Shown in pieces: positions 22,791-31,223 of a stretch of DNA of 64,000 nt. The notes below the pieces were generated by a model. It worked only from the letters and a program-made list of their open reading frames with translations. It was not told the origin of the DNA and ran no database searches. A program made the position numbers and the translations under genes. Each line of letters starts with the position of its first letter. Within the stretch, counting starts at the first letter, position 1. Where the stretch lies: contig NC_050097.1 in assembly GCF_902167145.1 (NCBI RefSeq), positions 110,393,982 through 110,457,981 on the forward strand, read 5' to 3'. This DNA comes from Zea mays (lineage: Eukaryota; Streptophyta; Magnoliopsida; Poales; Poaceae).

Positions 22791-23317
22791 TACCTATCCC
22801 TATATTGATTAACGTCAATATCGAGATGTAACATGAAAAAATAAATGTTCATGAAAGTGAAACAAGATCATATCGAGATGTACCTAGTACATGAGACAAA
22901 ATTTTTTAAAATATCCCTAATTAATTGAATTTAATCCCTAAATCATGAACGAATTAATGTGCATGAAAATGAAACAAGATTGCAGCAATATAGGTACCTT
23001 GAGGTGAGACAACTCTTCAAAAAAAATCTTTAAATTAGATCAACTACAAGTCTAAATCTTGGAATTCCTGAGTTTTTCTTCAATTCCGGTCTATATTACA
23101 AAATTGAGGCAAAAAATCGTATCAAAATGAGAAATAAAACAAACGGAGATCATATATATGCATAAACTCTTGAAATCAAGCCCGAAAATCAAAAACAAAA
23201 CCTTCTCCCCGTAGATCAAAAAAATCCGCCGCCGCTACAGTAGTGTGCAGCCTAGCGGCGTCGGGCTCCGGAAGTTAGGGTTCCTGCGCTGGAACCGAGC
23301 CTTTTATACTACATACA
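22791..23317 (-). promoter_or_regulatory. Upstream region of the transposase gene
   Basis: AT-rich, no ORF. Reading minus strand from the palindrome to the ATG at 22790, this would hold the 5' UTR and possibly an intron. A GC-richer patch (23223-23300) next to the palindrome, with TATAAAAGG on the minus strand (about 23302-23310), suggests the transcription start. Confidence 0.45.
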
Positions 23318-23485
23318 CATCACAGGCGGATTTTAAGAAAAACCGCTTGTGATGTATAACATCACAAGCGGTTTTCTATTCCGACCGCCTGTGATGTTTA
23401 CATATCACAGGCGGTCGACATAGAAAACCGCTTGTGATGTTATACATCACAAGCGGTTTTTCTTAAAATCCGCCTGTGATGTGTT
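23318..23485. repeat. Internal ~165-bp palindrome built from subterminal repeat units
   Basis: The left arm (CATCACAGGCGGATTTTAAG, then AAAACCGCTTGTGATG, then CATCACAAGCGGTTTTCTAT, then GACCGCCTGTGATG) is repeated in inverse order in the right arm with very few differences, centred near 23400. It uses the same CACAGGCGGT words as the element ends, but sits between the two divergent genes. TATA-like sequence flanks it on both sides (TATAAAA near 23304 on the minus strand; TATATAAAAACG at 23491 on the plus strand), so it marks a bidirectional promoter. Confidence 0.85.
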
Positions 23486-23619
23486 TACTATATAAAAACG
23501 TCGGTACGGTGGCTTAGGGTTTAGTGTTTTCGCCCGGAGCTGATACTACGCCGCCAGGCTGCTGCGCCGCCGTTCCCGTCCCCGTCTCCGAGCCGTGAGC
23601 GCCCTCCACGCCGTCGCCG

Positions 23620-23990
23620 AGCCCGAGCCCAACCGCCACCGTCTCCGAGCTGGGCGCCCGTCCCCGTCCCCGAGCGCCACCGTCTCCGAGGCGCCCTCCA
23701 CCCCGTCCCCGAGCCCGAGCGCCGCCGAGCCCATCTCCGAGTGCGCCACCGTCCCCTTCCCCGTCCCCGAGCCCGAGCGCCGCCGAGCCCATCTCCGAGT
23801 GCGCCACCGTCCCCTTCCCCGTCCCCGAGCCCGAGCGCGCCGCCGTGCCCATCTCCGAGTGCGCCACCGTCCCCTTCCCCGTCCCCGAGCCCAAGCGCCA
23901 CCGTCTCCGAGGCCAAGCGCCGCCGTCCCCGTCCTCGAGCCCGAGCGCCGCCGAGCCCGAGCGCCGAGTGCGCCGCCGTGCCCATCTCCG
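23620..23990. repeat. GC-rich minisatellite, 58-bp unit
   Basis: GTCCCCGAGCCCGAGCGCC recurs at 23705, 23763, 23821 and 23881 (periods 58, 58, 60), each followed by a CCCATCTCCGAGTGCGCC block and CCACCGTCCCCTTCCC. It is probably within the first transcribed part of the plus-strand CACTA gene. Long ORFs over it in several frames (Pro/Ser/Arg-rich or Gly/Ala/Arg-rich) reflect composition. Confidence 0.8.
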
Positions 23991-24066
23991 AGCCCTCGGT
24001 GCACTCCTTGATCATGCCTTAATTACTTGTTAAAAATTCATGCCTTGATTACTTGTTTTTGCTAGT

Positions 24067-24446
24067 CCTGCCTTAATTATTGTTAATCTTATATTGTTAA
24101 TGTTGGTCATTATGCTTATATTGTTGGTGTTTTCACTTACATATTTTGTTAAGGTCATCATTTTTGCTTTAGTAGCTTGTATCCCTTGTGATTAAATGTT
24201 GGTAATTATGCTTATGAAGAATTTTGTCATGGATAGTTGATGCAACTACTAGGACCCCTGCCTTAATTATTGTTAATCTTATATTGTTAATGTTGGTCAT
24301 TATGCTTATATTGTTGGTGTTTTCACTTACATATTTTGTTAAGGTCACCATTTTTGCTTTAGTAGCTTGTATCCCTTGTGATTAAATGTTGGTAATTATG
24401 CTTATGAAGAATTTTGTCATGGATAGTTGATGCAACTACTAGGACC
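24067..24446. repeat. 190-bp perfect tandem duplication
   Basis: 24067-24256 is repeated at 24257-24446 with about one difference (GTCATCA versus GTCACCA). The unit is AT-rich, from CCTGCCTTAATTATTG to CTACTAGGAC. Probably intronic in the plus-strand CACTA gene. Confidence 0.9.
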
Positions 24447-24635
24447 CCTTCTTGGTAGAAAATCTCCATAGTGATTGGGGAAACAAGTCTATTTTTAGTG
24501 TTTATGGCCACATACATCATGGAAGTACATAGCCATGGCAATGTTATTATCTCCCTATGTTATAAGACTTGTTCTTATCTCCCTTCTTAGTTTTTTGACT
24601 ACCTATCTTTGCTTCCCAACCCTATGTTATAAGAC

Positions 24636-25169
24636 TTGTTCTTATCTCCCATCTTTGACTTGTTCATAGCCATGACAATGTTATTTGGACCCCTCTTTTT
24701 GCCCTATAAGCCACATCCTTGTTTTCCCTCTGATCCCTGCCTTTGTTGTGATCTCAATGTTGATTGTGAGGCTTGGCCATTTTCAGTTTTAGAGATGGAA
24801 AAAGAGCCACTTGACATGGTTGAGAGCTCAGTTCGAGTCATCGAGACACATGTTGACATCATTCGCAGTCTAGTGACTGATGGGGTTGTGGATACTAGTG
24901 AACCGGAATCAGTGTACACACTTAAGACCACTTTGTTTCAAATTGGAGATGTATGCGACATGCTTGAGAAGTGTGCTCTGTCCATCAAAAAGTATGCTGA
25001 CTCCAAGAGGGCTAAAATTATTCAAGATGAAGCCCTGCAATATGCTGAAGATGATGAAGCTGCAGATGATTTGGAGGAACTCCCAAGCCCAGATCTCCTT
25101 ACTCAAGCCGACATATTGGAAAAATATTTTGGAATTGAGTATGATAGCGACCAGTCAAGGGGTTGTTGA
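24636..25169 (+). CDS. Unrecognised acidic protein within the CACTA element
   Basis: The 177-codon frame is the longest in this stretch. A second ATG at 24795 (MEKEPLDMVESSVRV) may be the true start, giving about 124 residues with an acidic, helical character (EDDEAADDLEELPS) and ending YDSDQSRGC. I recognise no domain. It lies on the plus strand between the palindromic promoter and the TNPA-like gene and could be an upstream exon, a separate element gene, or a captured host fragment. Confidence 0.4.
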   Translation: MFLSPIFDLFIAMTMLFGPLFLPYKPHPCFPSDPCLCCDLNVDCEAWPFSVLEMEKEPLDMVESSVRVIETHVDIIRSLVTDGVVDTSEPESVYTLKTTLFQIGDVCDMLEKCALSIKKYADSKRAKIIQDEALQYAEDDEAADDLEELPSPDLLTQADILEKYFGIEYDSDQSRGC

Positions 25170-25417
25170 TGTTTAGTCCTAAACAACACGATATGAGTAT
25201 CGTAGGTTTCACTCTTAGAGATAATGTATTTTGTATGAACCTCTTAGAGAGTGTCAAGTCAATGAACTATCTTCGAGTACTATTGGGAAGTGTATCTCTT
25301 TGATGTATTTTTTTTTCTAGTGATATCGATGGTGCCGAGTAGCACCAAATTTGGACTTGTGTCCATATCTATAGATGCTAGTAGTTGAGCACTAGCTCCT
25401 ACAATCTTAAGTGTGTA

Positions 25418-25891
25418 GACCCCAAGAAGAGATTAAGTCCTGTAGTCTACCACCTCCCGTTATTTGTGGGCTTCATCGATGGCTGGAAACATTTGGTGAT
25501 AGCAAACGACCTTCGGGTTGAAGACGTCTGCGAGCTTGTTAAGGGGCCAGACGATGGTGAGCCGGTGTACTATGTCCGGATGTGTGGTCACAAAATTTAA
25601 AGCTGCCCCGGCTGCATGTGTGTGCTTCTCTTCTCTTAGGTGGGGTGCTAAGTGATCTTAGTAGCCGACATAAGAGAAGAGAAGCGCACAGATGAAGCCG
25701 GGGCGGCTTTAAATTTTGTGACCACACATCCGGACAGAGTACACCGGCTCACCATCGTCTGGCCCCTTAACAAGCTCGCAGACGTCCCCAGCCCGAAGGT
25801 CGTTTGATGTCACCAAATGTTTCCCGCCCTCGGTGAAGCCCACAAATAACGAGAGGTGGTAGACTATAGGGCATAATCTCTTCTTGGGGTC
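25418..25891. repeat. Large inverted repeat (~221-bp arms, 31-bp loop) of a B3-domain-like fragment
   Basis: The left arm 25418-25638 and right arm 25670-25891 are reverse complements at roughly 85-90% by eye. Both arms encode the same peptide in opposite directions: FVGF(I/T)(D/E)G(W/G)KHLV, then NDLR(V/A)(E/G)DVCELVKG, then EPVY(Y/S)VRMCGHKI. The pattern GWKxFVxxNDLxxGDVCxFELV is that of the C-terminal half of plant B3 DNA-binding domains, so this is a captured B3-like piece duplicated head to head. A transcript across it would fold into a long hairpin. Confidence 0.8.
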
Positions 25892-26027
25892 CTTCAGCAT
25901 TATAACATCACAGCCATGCCTTCTCTGTCTAACTGCATTGGAAAGTGCCTTTTCTCCAAGTTCCCTTATTGATGGAACCAGTATATCAGACTAACAGTAT
26001 ATCCCTTTATCGATGGAACCAGCTTGA

Positions 26028-29000
26028 ATGGCAGACAACGAGCAGCCTAGTATGGATGTGGTCTGCACCGGTGCGTCTAACAAAGTTGATGAAGACGCGA
26101 CCAAACTTGAATGGCAGACAACGAGCAGCTCCAGTGAAGGGAGCGGGGAGGATAGTTCTAGTGACGACAATCCTTGTACTCCTATACCTCCAAGGAAGAA
26201 AAAAACATCAGATGAGCTTGATGCCGACTATATTCCCAACGATGAAGAGGTAAATAGAAATATGTCGACTATATTGTAAAATAATGTTCATATATGAAAG
26301 GCCATTAATTTTTTCACTATATAGATTTCAAATGAAGAGAAGAAAGAGGATGCATCTTCTACACGAAACACGGAGGATGCTCCGATGCCTGAATCATCCG
26401 TTTCACATAAGCGGAAACGAGGGCGACGAGGTCCAAATCAGATGAAAGAAGGTGCAGTTATGTATGTAACAAAACTAAATGCAGAGGGGTTTCCTGAAGA
26501 ACCACTTGACGTGGTTACAAAGTTTCGAAATTCCTGCGGGGCTACTGTTAGAGATATAGTGCCAATCACACTTCAAAAATGGAAGGATTTAGATGAAGAC
26601 ACCCGCAACAAGCTATGGGCTAAGTTGTCTGAGTCATTCAAGTTCCCAAAAGGCACAGAGGATGCAGTAAGGAAGTCGATGCTCTCTGCTATGGCCAAGA
26701 TGTTTCGTGGGTGGAAGGCCGAGATGAATAGGGACTTTGTTAAGAAGAATAAGGTTCCTCCGCCCAAGAAAATGGGGAAAATCACTCAAGCTCAGTGGGA
26801 GGAATTTGTTCGTCAGAAGACCGAACTGAAGGCCAAAGAACTGGGCGAAACTAATTCTCAGAGAGCGAAGATGAACAAACACCCCCATCGCCTGGGGTCA
26901 AGCGGATATGACCATAAAGTTGTGCAGTGGAACAAGATTATCGAGGAAGCTATAACTAACGGCACTTTGGACCCAATATTAAAAGATATCGATGAGAGAG
27001 CTATTCGTTGGATCTTAGGTCGAGCAGGTTTGAGTGAGGACGGCAAACTTGTGCATCCAGAATTGGTAGGCGAAGTTTCGTCAAAAATTCAAGAATATGC
27101 AGATAAGAGAAAAAAAAGGAGAATTTAAGCCTCGGAGGGAGAATGACATACTAACTGCAGCCCTAGGCAATCCTGAACACACTGGACGGGCTCGGGGAAT
27201 CTCTTCTAAGATTTCCTGGAGAGAGGCGTTTCTAGAGTATGCGTCGTCATATAGGAAACACGAGAAGTCGAAAAGGACCCTTGAAGAGACTATTGATGAA
27301 AGGGTACAAAAGGCTATTAATGACGTGATGAACAAAATGAAGAAAACAGAATGCATATCATTTGAACTCAAGCCAAGCCACATGAGTCCACCTATAGTCC
27401 CTAGCAGCGTTGGATCTGTGCAAGACTTGACCAAGTACCCTGTAGACGATATTGTTGAGGACAAGCCTTGCTTTCTTCATATTCCAATCAATCGATCTGG
27501 GACAAAAACAAAGCAAGCTGCTACTGGTTTGGTAAAACCAGGACTTGTTAACTACAAGGACAATCATGTCCCGCCACACTATGCTGTGGTCGAAGTTCTA
27601 GAAATCACAGACAATGGTTGTGAAGATTGGGAGATAGATTTTCCAGTTGAGGGGATCATAACTTTGCATGAGGCAATTAACGAGTTGGTCCTTTGGCATC
27701 GACGCGACATCAAGTTTGGTGATGAGTCGAATTCAACACCAATGCAACAAAAAGCTAGTTCGATCATTCCACACCCCATGGTGCAGGAAGATATGACACC
27801 GACCTCCAAAAAAAATCGTTGAAACAATCATATCGCCTCTTGCGAAGGAACTCGACGAGGGGGGCGTAGACAAAATTGTTCCTCAGAATGTCGACGTCAA
27901 CATAAAAAAGGAACCAAAGGTTGGCACCAATGTTGAAGGGCCAACTATTTCAAAGAAGATTCATAAGCGAATCGCCACAGACGATGTCAAGAAACCGTCA
28001 GAATCAGTGGCACGCTACCTGCATAAATTGCAGAGAGTTATGACTAATCAATCAAAAGCAGTATCAGCATCTCATGGAGTAGGCACACGGCCGGCCCAAA
28101 TAGACAATTTCGAAGTATGGGAAGAAGATGGAATGATTCATACTCGAGAATCATTACGTCTTAAAACCAATATCTCGGTATACAAGAAGGAGGATGTTCC
28201 TCCTAAATTTGTGAATGGGAGGCCGTTCTTAACGACGGTGCAACTTTCTAAGTTGTCGACTCCGGAGATTAGAATGCATGAGTGGTACATGGTGGCTAGC
28301 AACAAATACAAACTCGAGGAATTCACATTTGTTGTGCCAGAAGATGCATTTTGGAGCAATGATCATATAAATCCTGTGCGGCATTTATTCTTTGACAATC
28401 TCTGGTCGTTGTACCACCGACAAAGGATGGAAACGAACTACTTAACCCTCTTCTGCTTGTAAGTACCTCTAAACTTTCATATTTGTTAGTTTTGTACACG
28501 CACACATAAACGAGAGTCTAACGATTAACACTATTACACGTAGGATGCAATACATGGATGATAAGAAGAAACAACTTAAGACAGGGTTTCTTGACCCGTT
28601 GATGATATCCCAAGCTCGCTACAAAGTAGTTGCTCGGAGGCAAGGAGAAGAATACAAAGACTTGGACGATGCTGAATTTGAGAAAGCCGTCAAACAGAAT
28701 CAGAGAAAGAAAATGAAGGTAATGGCGGCATACATTGGACGAGCCATGTACAATCATGTACAACATGGCAAGGACTTAATAATAGCTCCACACCACTTTA
28801 AGTAAGTTATCGACATGGTTTAATTTTGAACTATAAATTATGGCAATCGTGATATTAACATGTGTTTTCGTCTATGTCTATATAGTGACCACTACATTTG
28901 TATCATGATCTGGCCAAAGGATGGTAAAGTCGTGGTCTTCGACTCACTGAGAATGGAAAAGGCTACGTATAATGACTTCTTGAAGATTTTAGAGAAGTAT

Positions 29001-29543
29001 GATTATTATTGCACACTTGTACTTATTACATCTTAACAAATATATTCTTAATCTCACAATGCTATTCTTATATGCAGTGCATACCGTTTTTATTGGAAAG
29101 ATCTTGGCGGCGAACATCCAGAGGACAAGCCTAATTTGTCAATATCATTATTTCCATATGGTGACAAACAACCTCCGGGTACTGTCCTGTGCGGTTATTA
29201 TGTATGCGAATGGTGTCGTGTCACCTTCCATTACATGGTCAATCGTGAGGATGTAAGTTCGCTATCATTGTCTATATTGCAATTTTTATGTTATATTGTT
29301 GCTCATCACATTACTCTTAGCACCGATTGCTTTTTGCTTTCATTGCAGGTTCCTAAATCTAAGATCAATGCTGAATGGTTAGAAAGAGATATGGTTTCCA
29401 CCGGCGTGGCTAAGGTTGTAAGAGACTTGCTTTACTTTATGCGCCGTGAAGTTCTTCATCAACAAGGGCTATTCTACAATGTAAATGGAAATTTGCAAAA
29501 ATTCCCAGAACTAAGTTTGTACACAATATCACACAGTGTTTAG
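26028..29543 (+). pseudogene. CACTA second gene: TNPA-like (Transposase_24) plus Ulp1-type cysteine protease, frameshifted
   Basis: Exons read 26028-26249, 26325-28458, 28544-28801, 28886-28996, 29078-29252 and 29349-29543 (TAG), all with GT-AG borders. The N-terminal region is acidic and Ser-rich. Next is a block typical of plant En/Spm TNPA-like proteins (VRDIVPITLQKWKDLDEDTR; WEEFVRQKTE; HRLGSSGYDHKV). The C-terminal exons give a C48/Ulp1 protease-like fold with catalytic candidates His (NDHYICIMIW), Asp (VVVFDSL), Gln and Cys (KQPPGTVLCGYYVCEW). Two single-base shifts in A-runs (27112-27119 and 27807-27814) break the frame between the TNPA-like and protease parts. Its role in CACTA elements is terminal binding and an as yet undefined protease-like function. 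Confidence 0.82.
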
Positions 29544-29835
29544 GTCTTTAGTTAGGAACTTTAGATGTTTAGTTGTCTATGGAACTTTGAGATGTTGAGT
29601 TGTTATGCAACTTGATGTGTATAAATCTGTGTATGATGGAACTTGATATATATGTGGATGAATCTGTGTATGTATATGGGGATGTTTGAATCTTTGTATG
29701 ATGAATCTGTTTATGGAACCTGCTATATATGTGTTTGAATCTGTGTTTGAATCACAGGCTGTTATTAATTCTGTTTCTGTTTATGAATCTGGAAAATATA
29801 TATGAATCTGCTTCTGTATATGAATCTGGGAAATA
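29544..29835. other. 3' region with GAATCTG-rich simple repeats
   Basis: Imperfect repeats of TATGTGTTTGAATCTGTG / TATGAATCTG follow the TAG of the TNPA-like gene. No gene. Confidence 0.6.
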
Positions 29836-30080
29836 CAGGCGGCTTATAATTAAAACCGCCTGTGATGTGTGTCTATCACAGGCGGTTCTTTTAAACCGGA
29901 CCGCCTGTGATGTGTGACTATCACAGGCGGTTCTTTTAAACTGGACCGCCTGTGATGTGTGTCTATCACAGGCGGTTTTTGATTGACCGCCTGTGATGTT
30001 GTTTTACATCACAGGCGGTGCACCACAAGCGGTTCCTGGAACCGCCTGTGTAGAGGCTAACCGGACCGCCTGTATAGAGG
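29836..30080. repeat. Right subterminal repeats of the CACTA element
   Basis: Seven or more copies of CACAGGCGGTT / AACCGCCTGTGATG alternate in orientation up to the right terminus. Longer repeating units (GACCGCCTGTGATGTGTG) occur at 29900, 29943 and nearby. Confidence 0.85.
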
Positions 30081-30095
30081 ATACCTGTAGTAGTG

Positions 30096-31206
30096 CTAGG
30101 GTGAACGAAAGGTACAAAATGATATTAATATTGATGATGATAGTGATAGTGATAGTGATGAAGAATTTGCTTCACCTTCATATGATGAGTTAGCTGACTT
30201 ACTTAAAGAATATACTCAAATCATTAGAAAGTCAAAAGCTAAATGTGATAGGTTGAAAAATGAAAATGAATCTTTAAATGCCAAGTATGACATAGTTATA
30301 AAGGCTAGTGATGAAATAAAAGAAGAAAATAAAACTATGTCATCAACTGTAAATGAGCTCACAAACTCCCTAAAAGATGCTAAGGAAAAATATGAAAAAT
30401 TAAATGAAGCTAATAGGGAGTTGCAAAATAGAGTAGTAAAGATCAAGGAAGACTATACTCAAATTAAATTTGATCATGACAATCTTCTTGTTGAAAATGA
30501 ACTTTTATCTTGCAAAACACATGAGGCTATTAACCCTGTTGTTAAGCTTGATGTAGCAACCTCATGTGATGATTTGATTCAAGAAGAGCAAACTAGTCTA
30601 CATGCTGAATTGACTGAAAAAGTTGAAGTCCTGACTTTAGACAACCAAAAATTGAAGAATTACTTGACTGATGCAACTACTAGAGGAAAAGTTGCTATTG
30701 AGAACAATGATTTCAACAATGAGTTGGCAGTGGATAATCAAAGGCTTAAGAATGAGGTCAAGAAACTAAAAAGTGAAAATGAACATCTTGCAACAAGTGT
30801 GCAAAAGTTCAACAAGGGTCACTACCTCCAAAATGAGCTGCTTATGAACACTGTTATGAAAAATAACAAGAGTGGTATTGGATACAATGCTTTTGTGCAA
30901 AAGAAAGCTATCACTCAATACAAGCCAAAGCAGACTCACAAGCCTATCAAATGCTTTGAGTGTGGAAATGAAGGTCATTTTGCCCACAACTGCAAAGCTA
31001 AACCACCAACTCCCTTGCCTAAGCACTCAAGACCATTTGCTTTCAATGCTCACTATGTTCTAAGAAAGGTTGCAAATGGAAAAATTAAGGTTACATTCCT
31101 AGGTCCACCAAATAAGAGTAGACCTAGACAAATCTGGGTGGCAAAGTCCTTAATTGAGAGAGTCACTGGTCCTATGCAATATAGGGCCCTCAAAACTCAA
31201 GCTTGA
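30096..31206 (+). pseudogene. gag: Copia Gag, C-terminal part
   Basis: After the CACTA element, Gag resumes with an acidic DSDSDSDEE stretch and a long predicted coiled coil (heptad-rich, 30253-30850). A second CCHC knuckle (CFECGNEGHFAHNC, about 30954) and a basic tail follow, with TGA at 31204-31206. The upstream frame from 19604 does not join this frame: removing the CACTA element and one TSD leaves the two halves one base out of register. Two zinc knuckles separated by a coiled coil also occur in the element at the right edge. Confidence 0.85.
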
Positions 31207-31223
31207 ATTGTCTGTGAATGTAG

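Larger units (their letters stand above)
19605..30095. mobile_element. CACTA (En/Spm) transposon, 10.5 kb, damaged
   Basis: Termini are CACTAGTACAATTTGGCTC on the left and, reversed, CACTACTACAGGTATCCTC on the right; both continue CTATACA(A/G)GCGGT. A 3-bp duplication CTA flanks both ends (19602-19604, 30096-30098). Subterminal arrays of (A)CCGCCTGTGATG words occupy both ends. Two divergent gene regions are present: a TNP2-type transposase (minus, 20033-22790) and a TNPA-like/Ulp1 gene (plus, 26028-29543), separated by a palindromic array. Both genes carry disabling changes, so it is non-autonomous, though the ends look mobilisable in trans. Confidence 0.95.

Noticed and set aside
23514..24022. 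Several overlapping Pro/Arg- or Gly/Ala-rich ORFs on both strands
   Set aside because: All six frames stay open because of the 58-bp GC-rich minisatellite; no frame has a non-repetitive region.
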